NCBI GenBank assembly: GCA_039621445.1
Contig: CP154956.1
Location: forward strand, 65,550,257 to 65,614,256
Direction of reading: 5' to 3'
Length of the DNA stretch: 64,000 nt
DNA from: Euglena gracilis
Taxonomy: Eukaryota > Euglenida > Euglenophyceae > Euglenales
In this document: positions 1 through 9,149 of the stretch, piece after piece
How the letters are laid out: every line of letters starts with the position of its first letter
Numbering within the stretch: the stretch's first letter is position 1
Translations under genes and position numbers: made by a program
The notes under the pieces: generated by a model
What the model saw: the letters and a program-made list of their open reading frames with translations, nothing else
Databases searched by the model: none
Told to the model about the DNA's origin: nothing

Positions 1-1412
1 GAAGACACTTCATCAGGCATTATACCAGGTGTATCAGGTGTATTGTGTAGAGGACAATTGTCTTTGGCATTCTGCCACTTGTATGCAGGGGCATTGGAGG
101 GGTTGGCAGTCTGCCATTCGGGGTCAGAGAGATTGGCTTTCTGCCATTGGAGGTCCTGCTGCGCGATTCTCGCGATTCCGAACAGGGACGCGATTCTGCG
201 TTTGTCCAATTGTCGATGTACTTCAACACACAACGGGTAACAACCCGGTGTGTTGTGTTCTCGTTCAGCGGTCAGGGTAAACTCGGTACCGGTCCCGGTA
301 CCAAGTGTACTCTGGTTGTTGTGTAAAGCGATTAGTTTGGAAGGTTCAACAATACATCCACAGTCGAAATCAGGTTGTGTGGAAATTCTCCGGCAATGTG
401 CGCATTGGTAGGAAGTGTCGGTCTGGTGGTGCATGTCAGTCATGTGTAGTGTGTACATGGGGGTGTTAGAAGTTGTAGCTGCTGGGGGGTGTACAGGGGT
501 GTCCGAAATCGACACACCTGGTAGAAAACGTAAAAGTTGTGCAGCTGGGCGGCTACTCGACACCGAAATTTCTTCAGGCCTTTGGGCTTTCGCCTTGGAA
601 CCCAGTGAAACGTGGGGGGTTAAGCTACTCGCTTTCCCTACCGCATGGGAAACGTGCGGTAAAAGTGTAATGGGCAGGGGGGCAGCTTTCTCTTTACCCC
701 TAGGGTAGGAAACGGTGTTTTCGGTTGTAGAAAACGTTGTGGCAAGGCCGGGGGACATCTGGGAAGATGTCTTGGGGAAGAAATTCGGTGGTGTAGGTTG
801 TGTGCGTGAAGTAGTGCGCAAACCGAGGGAGGGGCAATCCACAATAAGGCGGTTCTGACGCAAGAACGGAAAACCCAAAATTACGTCAGACCCGCGGATA
901 CCCGATTCGTAACTCCAGGTACCCAGAAAATTTTGTATGTGTGGGGGCTGTGAGTGGTGCTTGGGGATGATGGGGAGGAGTATGTCCAAAAAGCATCCCA
1001 AGTCACCACCACACATGGGGCTGTTGTCAGCAGTCATAATTTTGATGGGGTACTTGGCTTTCACCAAGAGGGAGTTGGGAATTAATCCCGTTCGACAGAG
1101 AAGGGGGATTCAACACCCTGTGTCGACCAAAATTTTGCATTTGGTAGAAAAAGTTTGTGTTCGGATTTCCGCTTGGACCAAAAGTTCCATGGGGGGTACG
1201 CAAAGTGCAGGATCCGGTGTAAAATTGTTGTCTCTCCAACTATTCCAGGATCCCGTTCCTACTTTGCTCAGCATTCCAGGCAGAAATTTGGAGTGGGGGG
1301 TGGGGGACCCGAAAATTTTCCGGGTACCGACCAAAAAGGCAGATGGGCAGGGAAAGTAAGGTTGATCAGGTCCTACTTCCGTCTGTTCATCAGCCCAGAG
1401 GTCCGTGCCCAC
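1..1412 (-). pseudogene. Chromovirus element A: protease and protease-RT linker (partial)
   Basis: Reading leftwards, a retropepsin-like aspartic protease follows gag: the active-site motif ILVDTGC lies near 1,110-1,130 and a later stretch (TADNSPMCGGDLGCFLD, then GSDVILGFPFLR) resembles the flap and C-terminal part of retroviral-type proteases. Element B at 11,990-12,614 has the same domain. A TGA directly follows DTGC where B has His, so this copy is broken. Leftwards of about 700 comes the Pro/Ser-rich linker shared with B, including a Cys-rich motif (CAHC, 11 residues, CGC at about 348-410). RT would follow outside the window. The protease would process Gag-Pol in particles. The assignment rests on DTG plus synteny with B. 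Confidence 0.75.
494..520 (-). other. Conserved 27-nt hairpin in element A linker
   Basis: The two 10-nt arms pair at 9 of 10 positions around a 7-nt loop. The same hairpin, with different arm bases that still pair, occurs at the homologous place in elements B (11,814-11,840) and C (50,203-50,229). It lies in coding sequence (peptide P-G-V-S-I-S-D-T-P-V-H). Confidence 0.6.
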
Positions 1413-1427
1413 AGACCTCAGGCTCCC

Positions 1428-2987
1428 CTACTCCAAGTCCGATTCAGCACTTCGGCTGTTTATCGTTTTCTTGTGTGAGTATATAGCGCGCAATGCGCGG
1501 ACCGCATTGCGGTCGTCCTCCAACGAGGATTCGGAGTTCTCATCCCCCTCCCTGCCCGAAGCCGGGGTTCCCTCCTCTAAAGAGGAGATTTTGAACCCGA
1601 CCTTGTGTTTGTTGTTGTGTTTTGTATCATGGTGCTGACGTTGGTTCGGGCGGGGAGAGCGAGAACGGTAACATTTGGACGAATGGTGATTGTGTGATCC
1701 ACAAATGGAACACTTTTGTCGGTTTTGTGACTTTTGTCGGTTTTGTAATGGGCTTTCACCCCTTGGAGGTCTTGGTGAACGGAATCCCGTTCGACCACGG
1801 TTGTTGTAACCCGGTTTCCCGGATGACGATCGCGAAGAAGATGATCCACTTCGCGAACGTGATCGCGATGAGTCGCGATTTGTATCACGCTTGTAAGATG
1901 GTCGGGGTGATCGACCGCGAGGTACGCGATCGCGTCCACGGTCGCGGAACGGTGATCGGGACCTTTGTCGATAACCAGACGATTGTGATTGTCCAGATTT
2001 GTGTGAATATCCGGAGGAGCGTGGGCTCCGCGAGGGTTGTGAACCCCTTGGACTCTGATACCGCTTTCGCGTATCGGGGTAGGGGCAGTCACGGGACGTA
2101 TGCCCCGCTTTGTTGCACAAAAAGCAAGTTTTGTCAGAAGATTGGTCAGATGAGCGCGGATAGCGCGTTTTCGTATCTCCCTTTGGGGAGTTTGTATGTT
2201 TACCGTATCCCCGTGGGGATTTTGGCGATTTTGGAGAAGAAGTCTTTTGTAGGGCACTTACCGTACCGCTAGGGAGACCAGCGGTAGGGTGGTGGGTGTA
2301 AGCCGATTGTATCTGTCCCAAAAGTTGTGAGAGTTTCATTTGTTTGGAAACATAGTTCCATCGTTGTTCAAGTGTAAGTTTGTTGTCCGCGAGTTCCTCA
2401 CGGTGAATGTCTTTGATAATTGTAGGAATGAAATGGAGGAGAACCGCATCGAATTGTTCTTTCATTTGGTTCTCTCCCAGTTCATCAACTTCGGAAGCCA
2501 ATCCCAACCATTTGGAATACCAAAGGTCGATTGACTTCCATTTTCGGTCACTGGGCGCGAGTTGCCGCCATTTTTTCTCCAGCGTAATTCGCGAAATTAG
2601 GCTTGAACAAGTTGACGCATATTGGTCAACCAGTTCATCAAAAGTAATCCGATTCCAGATCACAAGTTGTCGGGCGCGATCTTTTTCTTCCTTGGGGAGG
2701 CAATCAATGAATTCCATCTTGATTACCTCAGGGTTCCCGTCTTGGGTTGGACCTTTCAAGTCCCAGTAGTATGTCCAGTCGCGCCAAAATTGTTTCCAAG
2801 TTGTGGGATCTCCGTCCCATTGTGGTTTTACCTTGTTGGCAATTGTAATGGTACCTTTGAAATCGCGTTGTGGACCGCGATTTACACCTTGATTGTTATT
2901 GTAGGGTTGTTGTGGTGGGATGCGCGAATGCACATCCAGAATGGTCTCATGGTACCGTAGGTACCATGGGTATTTGGTACATCGCAA
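1428..2987 (-). CDS. Chromovirus element A: Gag capsid and nucleocapsid region
   Basis: This is a 519-residue open frame. Residues about 50-230 form a Ty3-type capsid domain (WDGDPTTWKQFWRDW near residue 57, KWKSIDLWYSKWLGLA near 148). Residues about 230-425 are basic and Ser/Arg-rich, with RS runs like those of SR proteins. There are two CX2CX4HX4C zinc knuckles: CFLCNKAGHTSRDC (about 288-301) and CSICGSHNHHSSKC (about 426-439). The domain would assemble the virus-like particle and bind the genomic RNA. Element B has the same region but with a frameshift, so this is the better-preserved copy. It lies between the coiled-coil gag segment and the protease, all on the minus strand. The first Met may not be the true start, since the frame upstream (3,137-4,567) is offset by one base. 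Confidence 0.85.
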   Translation of the reverse strand: MRCTKYPWYLRYHETILDVHSRIPPQQPYNNNQGVNRGPQRDFKGTITIANKVKPQWDGDPTTWKQFWRDWTYYWDLKGPTQDGNPEVIKMEFIDCLPKEEKDRARQLVIWNRITFDELVDQYASTCSSLISRITLEKKWRQLAPSDRKWKSIDLWYSKWLGLASEVDELGENQMKEQFDAVLLHFIPTIIKDIHREELADNKLTLEQRWNYVSKQMKLSQLLGQIQSAYTHHPTAGLPSGTVSALQKTSSPKSPKSPRGYGKHTNSPKGDTKTRYPRSSDQSSDKTCFLCNKAGHTSRDCPYPDTRKRYQSPRGSQPSRSPRSSGYSHKSGQSQSSGYRQRSRSPFRDRGRDRVPRGRSPRPSYKRDTNRDSSRSRSRSGSSSSRSSSGKPGYNNRGRTGFRSPRPPRGESPLQNRQKSQNRQKCSICGSHNHHSSKCYRSRSPRPNQRQHHDTKHNNKHKVGFKISSLEEGTPASGREGDENSESSLEDDRNAVRALRAIYSHKKTINSRSAESDLE

Positions 2988-3136
2988 TTCCGCGAATTGT
3001 ACGGTTGTGTTTCGCGATTCCGCGATTCGGATTGTAAAGGGCCGCGATTCCGCGATTCGGGGTGTGGTAACATACCAGGGGGGTAGGAATCCCGTTGTTC
3101 ACCCGCAAATCAGGGAACCGCGGTAAATTCCGCGTT

Positions 3137-4567
3137 TCACATTCGCAATCCATGGCCAATACCCGGGGTAGGGGTATGGCTCATACCGCGAATCAGTGCC
3201 GATTCGCGAATTTCTTGTTGTAAAACCGGAGGATTCGCGGTTTTTGTGGTAAAAACCGGTTCCTCATCCGAAGATTCACCCTTAGGGGGGGGGAAGCTTA
3301 AGTTGTGGTATAAACGGGCGATGTAGGCATGTTCATGACCATGTGCATCCGTGGATGCTTGTAGGGCATGCGCGTGCGAAGATGCTTGTAAGGGTGCGCA
3401 TACTGCGCTTTTGGAAGGATTGGTATCCAACGAATCGCGAATTTGATGCACAAAGTCGCGAGTTGGATGTCGAACATCCGAAGATGCTTCGGTTGATGCG
3501 CGAAAAGCGCGTTGTGAGCTTGAAGTTGCATTTTGACCACCGAAAACACGGTTTTCAGGGGCAAAGTGCGGGGGGTTGCGGGATTTTGCATGAATCTCAT
3601 CCAAACTCAATGCGAAATCTTGGATGCTTTGTTCCAATGAACCAACCACTTGGAAAAGGTCCGAAATTCGTTCAACATCACCCTGCAAACGCTTAATACG
3701 TTTGCGGTATGAGGGTAATTCATCCAAAAGTGGTAATTTCTCAACAATGGAGTCAAAATCCGCCGAAAGCTTTGGAAAAGTGGTGTCCAAGAATTGGACC
3801 CGCTTAACCAAAGTTTCCATTGCGGTTGTAAGGGCGTTCAACCGATTCTCGGTTTGTGGGGTTGTGGTACCCAACGTGGGTTGGGGTACCCCTACCGCAT
3901 TTTCAGCGGTTTTGTCATCCATCGTTGTAGAAAGGCGGTTCTCCAACACCGAAATTTGTTGTTTTAGTGTGAGAACTTGTTGGGTGACCGAATTTTCGGT
4001 CCTCATCAAGGTTTCACAAAATTCTTGTAGGTTTTCCTGATTTTTCGCAAGCATTTGGTCGTAAAATGTGCGAAAATCAAGGGGTAGTTCGACTTCGCGA
4101 ACCGTTTGTCCATCCGAGGATGGTTGGAGTCCGGAGACCCTTGTAGAAAGTGTTTGTATGCGTTTTTGTAAATGGGAAGTGGTGGATTGTAAGGTTTTGT
4201 GTTGGGTATTCAAATCCGCAATTGCGGTTTCAATGCCGGTGATATCCGGAATTGAGTTTTGAATACGGTTGCACCGTTTGTGCAAATCCGCAAACGTGGA
4301 TTCGATTTTGTTCACATCCGCTTGTAACTGATTGTGCAAATCGGTTACAGTGGATCGTAGTGCTCCCATACTGGGATTTTTGGTGGAAGTTTCCGCAAAG
4401 CGGCGTTGTAAGTCCCCAATTGCAGTTTGTAGTCCCGAAACATCCGCAAAAGCGGTTTTCAGGTCTGCAAACGCAATTTGGAGGTCCGCATTCGCGGTTT
4501 GGGTAGTAGTTATGACCGTTTCTCGGTCTTGGAGTTCCGCATTCGCGGTTTGTAAGCTAAGAATCAC
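3137..4567 (-). CDS. Chromovirus element A: Gag coiled-coil segment
   Basis: A 476-residue frame consists mostly of heptad-like coiled coil with recurrent LQTA-AI-DLQ units (residues 1-170), a central helical part and a second helical stretch near 270-330. The C-terminal third is low-complexity and ends in a GIGHGL motif matched in element B. B has a collinear homologue inside 14,477-16,576. Long coiled coils upstream of the capsid domain are unusual for Ty3 Gag and may drive particle assembly; that is inference. It is offset in frame from both the upstream part (4,653-6,257) and the downstream part (1,428-2,987), so either frameshift mutations or separate products must be assumed. Confidence 0.7.
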   Translation of the reverse strand: MILSLQTANAELQDRETVITTTQTANADLQIAFADLKTAFADVSGLQTAIGDLQRRFAETSTKNPSMGALRSTVTDLHNQLQADVNKIESTFADLHKRCNRIQNSIPDITGIETAIADLNTQHKTLQSTTSHLQKRIQTLSTRVSGLQPSSDGQTVREVELPLDFRTFYDQMLAKNQENLQEFCETLMRTENSVTQQVLTLKQQISVLENRLSTTMDDKTAENAVGVPQPTLGTTTPQTENRLNALTTAMETLVKRVQFLDTTFPKLSADFDSIVEKLPLLDELPSYRKRIKRLQGDVERISDLFQVVGSLEQSIQDFALSLDEIHAKSRNPPHFAPENRVFGGQNATSSSQRAFRASTEASSDVRHPTRDFVHQIRDSLDTNPSKSAVCAPLQASSHAHALQASTDAHGHEHAYIARLYHNLSFPPPKGESSDEEPVFTTKTANPPVLQQEIRESALIRGMSHTPTPGIGHGLRM

Positions 4568-4652
4568 CGCATCGCGGGATTGGAGTTCCGCCGTAGCGGT
4601 TTGTAGCGCATTGGAAGCAGTTTCAAGTTTTTTGTATGTCGTTTTGCCACTT

Positions 4653-6257
4653 TTAATGGAGGAAATCTTGCCGATGCGCGATTTCCGCCACTTGAGTGTG
4701 CAATGTGGTCAAATTGTGGGAAACTTCACCGCATTTGCAGGAAGTTTGTTCCAAACGAGCAATCCGCTCTTCCAGTTGTTGAGCAAAAGCTCTTTGTACA
4801 TAGTTTTCGCGTATTTGTGCAAAATTTTGATGAAAACTCTCGTTTTCATCTCCCAAACGCAAAATGCGTTCTTGGGACTGTTGATTGGACAGGGTTGAGA
4901 AGTGCTCATATGAGACATATGAGCCAAGTTCCGCACCCGTAGGCGATTTATCCCGTGGTTGTAGCCGGGACTGCATTTCTTGCATTGTATAAGAAAAGTT
5001 TTCCAGTTGTGTGAACAATTGTTGTAGATTTTGTTGTAAATGTGAAAATTTTGCGTTATTCCGCGATTCCGCGGTTTGGCAGGTCTCTTGTACCTGTTGG
5101 AAGTTTTGCACCAAGGTGTCGCGCAAAAATCCGTCAAAACCTTGGTGGAGGTTCTGGAGGTCCATTGTAGTGGAGTTGAAATTCTTTTGGCAAAATTGTC
5201 CAAATTCTTGGATATATTGCCAAAGGAAGTCCAGTTTGCCGAAAACGGCCTTGTGACTGTCTTCATCAAATTGTAGGACTTGGTTCAGTGTTTTAGCGCA
5301 ATTTTGGACACATGCTTCGATGTGTCGAAATTGCTGTTGTAATGGGTGGTTCTCCGGTAAATTTGCGACTACGCGCTCAACGGTATTACTGGAGAACGAA
5401 TCCCGGTCTTCCTCGGGGTCATTATCCATAGGAACAGTGACACCGGCAGTGTCCGGGACCACCAACCGCATTTCAGCGGACCAAGGTAGTTCTGGGATTT
5501 CTCCCAATTGTGGAGGGGGAGGCAAGTCCCGAATGGGGCTTACCGGTGGTAGGGCCGGGAGGGGTTGGAAAAAACAAGGTGTTTCCAACCCGGCCTCGTA
5601 AGGGGGGGGCTCTGTTGGCAATTGGGTGCCAAAAGGCACTAATTGCCAGTCCCGTTCGGGCATTCTGCCCACTTGTGAGTCAGAATCCGCAGAAGCGGAG
5701 GGGGTCCGTAGACCCATTGTAGGGTTATGTTGCACCGCAAATGCGGCTGTTTTAACGGTGGGTCCGCGAATGCGAGTTGGTTCCGTAGACCCTTGGAGGG
5801 GGGGGGCACCGCCAAAGCGGCTTGGATCCGAAGACCCTTGGAGGGGGGGGGCACCGCCGAAGCGGCTTGGGTCCGAAGACCCTTGGAGGGGGGGGGCACC
5901 GCCGAAGCGGCTTGGGTCCGAAGACCCTTGGAGGGGGGGGGGGCACCACCGAAGCGGCTTGGGTCCGAAGACCCTTGGAGGGGGGGGGTACCGCCGAAGC
6001 GGCTTGGGTCCGAAGATCCTTGGAGGGGGGGGCACTGCCGAAGCGGCTTGGGTCCGAAGACCCTTGGAGGGGGGGGGGCACCGCCGAAGCGGCTTGGGTC
6101 CGAAGACCCTTGGAGGGGGGGGGGCACCGCCGAAGCGGCTTGGTGTAGGGGGGGGGGGCACCGCTAATGCGGTTTGGGTTCGAAAACCCAGTTGTGGGGG
6201 GGGTGGTACCGCCGAAGCGGCTTGGGCGTTCGCCCCTTGTATGGAAAATTTTTCCAA
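4653..6257 (-). CDS. Chromovirus element A: N-terminal Gag with proline-rich repeat
   Basis: A 534-residue frame. The first ~170 residues are repeats rich in Pro, Ser, Arg, Phe and Gly, encoded by a DNA minisatellite (5,786-6,150). Residues about 200-330 match element B (LPPPPQLG, then LPW--EMRLVVPD, then a predicted helical region with VANLPENHPLQQQF), followed by coiled coil and a CKCGEVSHNL stretch near the end. B and C have the same order. A short upstream frame (6,164-6,436) shares its start (MQS...NYALL) with the B and C proteins, so the true Gag N terminus is probably at 6,436, with frame lost in the G-runs of the minisatellite. I recognise no enzyme domain. Confidence 0.7.
   Translation of the reverse strand: MEKFSIQGANAQAASAVPPPPQLGFRTQTALAVPPPPTPSRFGGAPPPPRVFGPKPLRRCPPPSKGLRTQAASAVPPPPRIFGPKPLRRYPPPPRVFGPKPLRWCPPPLQGSSDPSRFGGAPPLQGSSDPSRFGGAPPLQGSSDPSRFGGAPPLQGSTEPTRIRGPTVKTAAFAVQHNPTMGLRTPSASADSDSQVGRMPERDWQLVPFGTQLPTEPPPYEAGLETPCFFQPLPALPPVSPIRDLPPPPQLGEIPELPWSAEMRLVVPDTAGVTVPMDNDPEEDRDSFSSNTVERVVANLPENHPLQQQFRHIEACVQNCAKTLNQVLQFDEDSHKAVFGKLDFLWQYIQEFGQFCQKNFNSTTMDLQNLHQGFDGFLRDTLVQNFQQVQETCQTAESRNNAKFSHLQQNLQQLFTQLENFSYTMQEMQSRLQPRDKSPTGAELGSYVSYEHFSTLSNQQSQERILRLGDENESFHQNFAQIRENYVQRAFAQQLEERIARLEQTSCKCGEVSHNLTTLHTQVAEIAHRQDFLH
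5786..6150 (+). repeat. 45-47-bp minisatellite inside element A gag
   Basis: About eight tandem copies of a unit containing CCCTTGGAGGGGGG, then GCACCGCCGAAGCGG, then CTTGGGTCCGAAGA. Unit starts are near 5,790, 5,836, 5,881, 5,926, 5,973, 6,018, 6,062 and 6,108. Unit length varies only because the G run varies (7-10 G), which shifts the reading frame between units. Confidence 0.9.
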
Positions 6258-6635
6258 CGCAGAAGCGGCTTGGGCATCCGCCCCTTGTGGATAAAAATGT
6301 TCTGTCGCGAAAGTTGTAAGGAAAAATTTCCTGTCGCCGTAGCGACTTTGTCTGCATTCTGCAGTCCACGAAGCGAACCTATTAACAAAGCATAGTTAAT
6401 AGGTGCGTTTCCAGTGTGCGCATGTGCGCTTTGCATTTCTGATGAAAAATTGGGAAAATTTTTGTGAAAATCGTAAAAATTATAAAAATTGTAAAAATTT
6501 GTGTGAAAAGACCCAAAAAGGTAAGCAAAGGTGGGGTTTCAGAGGCTTTGTGATGCAGCCGTAGCCACTTTTGCCCCTGAGACACCTCGCCCGTGCTTAG
6601 GCGCCTTTTTTTGTGTTTTTCTTTGGTCGTTTGAC

Positions 6636-6657
6636 CGTTAAACCTATTCTGCTACCA
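6636..6657 (-). other. Primer binding site of element A (initiator-tRNA-Met-like)
   Basis: On the minus strand, TGGTAGCAGA directly follows the LTR. This is complementary to a tRNA 3' end ...TCTGCTACCA, which fits eukaryotic initiator tRNA-Met. Elements B and C have the same start (TGGTAGCA). Confidence 0.65.
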
Positions 6658-7089
6658 AGTGTACGTCCCACCCCGGCTTTTCTACTTATGCTTTCCCCCT
6701 GAAAAGCCCGTGGGGGGAGTAACAGTAAAATTTGTTTCCCTTTTCCCCTTTTGAATGCAAAGCACACAAGCAGAAGAATTGGTGGGACCGCAGTCCCTTA
6801 TATGAAAGTGACTTTGGCTCTTTCGAGCTTTGTAAAAGAAAGAAATAAAACTTGTATTCAAATGGGACTTCGCCCTCAGAATTCTAAAAGAGAATTGCAA
6901 AGCACCAAACCCAATAACCTTGAATTAGGAACCAGTTACTTTCGCTAAGCTTTTGCTAGCTCTGTGATTCTCTCATTGTCTTATGGTTTAACCATGCCAC
7001 TGTGTACAGCCCGGCCGTAGCCAGATTGTAGGCCGTAGCCTGTTGTATCTGGTACACAGTGCCACGGCAGAATGGCTGCCTGGTACACA
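6658..7089 (-). repeat. LTR between chromoviruses B and A (5' LTR of A)
   Basis: It is bounded on the inner side by the PBS. The outer boundary is uncertain: TGTGTACCAG occurs on the minus strand ending at 7,089 and again at 7,058, and TGTACACAG at 7,008. It shares short blocks with the B and C LTRs (GTACGT end, AGTAACAG, AAAGCACA). No second intact copy is in the window, so length and target duplication cannot be verified. Because element B ends just upstream and no separate 3' LTR is visible for it, this LTR may be shared by both elements. Confidence 0.5.
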
Positions 7090-7438
7090 ATGCATCCCAA
7101 AGGGCTTGCATAAAGGGCTCCGTTGGGGGGTGTGCGCACATACGCATCGCCCGCTCCAACGTCTCCGTAGTGCGGAAGATCATATCTCCCGCATAAGGGG
7201 GCAGGCGCGATCTGCGCTGCGCTGGTGGCTGACGTGCCGGCTGCTGGACGTCAGATGGATCTGGTACCGCATATGCGGACCGGCTGCTGGTAGCCGCGGC
7301 AAATACCGGGGCTGCAACCCTTTCAGCATGTGGGGCACCCGGAATCGGGGCCTCAGCATACTGAGGGTACTGTGGGTATGGCGCGCCAGAAGGCTGCGGC
7401 CATGGTGGACCTGGTCCAGGTCCGCGCCCAGGCAGCAT
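7090..7438 (-). CDS. Unrecognised proline-rich ORF downstream of the chromodomain
   Basis: The frame starts MLPGRGPGPGPPWPQPSG and is rich in Pro, Ala and Gln for about 65 residues, then becomes more ordered (MIFRTTETLERAMRM...FMQALWDALC). It continues into the LTR to 6,956. It lies after the integrase/chromodomain and before the LTR, where some Ty3 elements carry extra ORFs. I recognise no domain; an untranslated 3' region read by chance is possible. Confidence 0.3.
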
Positions 7439-7632
7439 GATGCTACCCGAACGACGACTGCAACGAAGGGAAACCTTGTTGTCAGTCGGTTTGAGTGCTG
7501 GCGCACTGAAAAAGGAAGGCTTCTATCTTAATCAAAAACTCTGCGAGAAAGATAGAGAAATAAGGAAGTGCAGGGGGGTCTAAACGCGAAACAATCACAT
7601 AAAACACACGCATTCTCCAAAACGAAATCGTT

Positions 7633-7818
7633 TCAGAAAGTGTTTATGTTTATGTCTATGTTATTGCGCTTATTCCACAGCTTCCAATCCTGCTGGATAT
7701 ATCCAACAAAACTGGATGCTGGCTCCCAAATGTCCTCCTCTGGCCCATACCCTTTCCAACGAACTTTCCAGTAGTGCACACCCCTGTCGACCTTGTGGTG
7801 TATTATCTTATCGACCAC
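7633..7818 (-). CDS. Chromovirus element B: C-terminal chromodomain
   Basis: Sixty-one residues with a chromodomain pattern: VDKIIHHKV, HYWKVRWKGYGPEEDIWEPA, then a C-terminal helix (IQQDWKLWNK). The aromatic positions of the methyl-lysine cage are largely present (Y and W in HYWKVRW, W in DIWEP). In chromoviruses this domain at the integrase C terminus steers integration to marked chromatin. It is offset in frame from the integrase (7,803-9,050) and overlaps it by a few codons, so a frameshift is needed for a fusion protein. Confidence 0.85.
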   Translation of the reverse strand: MVDKIIHHKVDRGVHYWKVRWKGYGPEEDIWEPASSFVGYIQQDWKLWNKRNNIDININTF

Positions 7819-9050
7819 AAAGTCGTCCGTTTCAGGTAATCTGGAACGGGGCTTGAAATATAGGCAGGGGATAGCTTTTCCGTCTGGTGGCTTAGGTACG
7901 GTTTGAAGTCGTCCATATGGACGTCCTCAATCCCGTTGGGCAATGAAACTTTATATCGCCCGCTACTACCTAACCTCTCCAAAATTTCGCATGGGCCGAG
8001 CCAAACAGGATCTAGCTTGGAAGATGGCATGCGGGTGCGGTTATTCTGTACCCACACGCGGTCACCTGGACTATACACAGGTGTGTTGAAGTTTTGTAAA
8101 AACGATTTCCGTTTGTTGGAATGAATTTCTGTGATACGTGATTGGACTGCAGAGCAGAGTGATTCCACTTCTGCAAACCACGTTTCACAGCTGACACTAC
8201 TTCGGGCGGGTCTCTCCGAGGGGATATCCCCTATGGCCGGAGGGTCTCGTCCGAATACACTTTTGTACGGTGCGTGTGGTAATACCAACCCTGGCAAGGT
8301 ATTAATGTGGAATAAACACCAATGAAGAACGGATAACCAATTCTTACCCGAGTCAGCCAGTGAAAGGCGAAGCATATTGACAACGGATTTCACGGCTGCC
8401 TCGGCTCTACCATTACCTTTCGGGCGGTATATAATGGAAAAATGCTGCTCGACGCCGAGTAAACCGAACAAAGTTGTGAAAAACCACGAAGAGATCAAGT
8501 GATCTTGATCACTCACGATTTCGTTCGGTAAACCCATTAAGCAGATACATTTCTCCAGGAATATAGATGCCAAAATTTGGGCTGTCAACCCTGCTTTCCG
8601 GCATGGAATGGCTACTATGTACCCACTCAGCCGACAGACGACAACAAAAACGTAATCGTAAATTTTGTCATCTGATCCTTTGCAAGGTTCAAGTTCGAGA
8701 AAATCCATGAAGAGGGACGTAAAAATGTCCGGTGGTTCGGGGAAAAAGTCCATCGTACCAGGGGGGGTACCTCTGCGCGGTTTCACAGCCTGACAAATTT
8801 GGCACCGCTGCGAAATTCGCAAACAGCGCGAATATAACTCTTTTTCACTCAGGGTTGTGCAAATTCTGCGACCCACCAGTGAAAGAAGTTTGGGGGCCCC
8901 AGGGTGACCATGTTTGTGATAGCTCAAAATCACATCATCAACCAGGTCTTGGGGTGTACAATATTTATAACCAGAACCATTCCGGAAAATAAGCCGCAAT
9001 GATGATAGAGAGTAATTCTCTATGGATTCACCATTACGAAGTCTATTCAC
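7803..9050 (-). CDS. Chromovirus element B: DDE integrase
   Basis: A 415-residue frame. The N-terminal zinc domain has H-x3-H (HKHGH, about residue 46) and C-x2-C (CQICQ, about 83). The catalytic core shows the first Asp in FMDFLELEP, the second in VSDQDHLI, and the Glu in PKGNGRAEAAV. An SH3-like C-terminal region follows with GDRVWVQNN and LDPVWLGPCEIL (GPY/F-like module). It inserts the cDNA into the host chromosome. All three acidic residues and the HHCC ligands are visible, so the domain may be intact. An in-frame TGA near 9,150 separates it from RNase H. Confidence 0.92.
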   Translation of the reverse strand: MNRLRNGESIENYSLSSLRLIFRNGSGYKYCTPQDLVDDVILSYHKHGHPGAPKLLSLVGRRICTTLSEKELYSRCLRISQRCQICQAVKPRRGTPPGTMDFFPEPPDIFTSLFMDFLELEPCKGSDDKIYDYVFVVVCRLSGYIVAIPCRKAGLTAQILASIFLEKCICLMGLPNEIVSDQDHLISSWFFTTLFGLLGVEQHFSIIYRPKGNGRAEAAVKSVVNMLRLSLADSGKNWLSVLHWCLFHINTLPGLVLPHAPYKSVFGRDPPAIGDIPSERPARSSVSCETWFAEVESLCSAVQSRITEIHSNKRKSFLQNFNTPVYSPGDRVWVQNNRTRMPSSKLDPVWLGPCEILERLGSSGRYKVSLPNGIEDVHMDDFKPYLSHQTEKLSPAYISSPVPDYLKRTTLWSIR

Positions 9051-9149
9051 AATCGTACTATATATAGGGTCACGCGAATAATCCCATTCGCGGAAAAATA
9101 GGGGGGTAGGAGCTTCCGTACGCGTAATGCGACGGGGTCCGGCAGTGCG

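Noticed and set aside
5626-6294. Long plus-strand frames of GGG/AEAAW repeats
   Set aside because: They are antisense readings of the gag minisatellite; all frames are open because the 45-bp unit lacks stops.
6682-6900. Short minus ORF in the LTR
   Set aside because: Within LTR sequence, no similarity to any recognised protein; chance frame.
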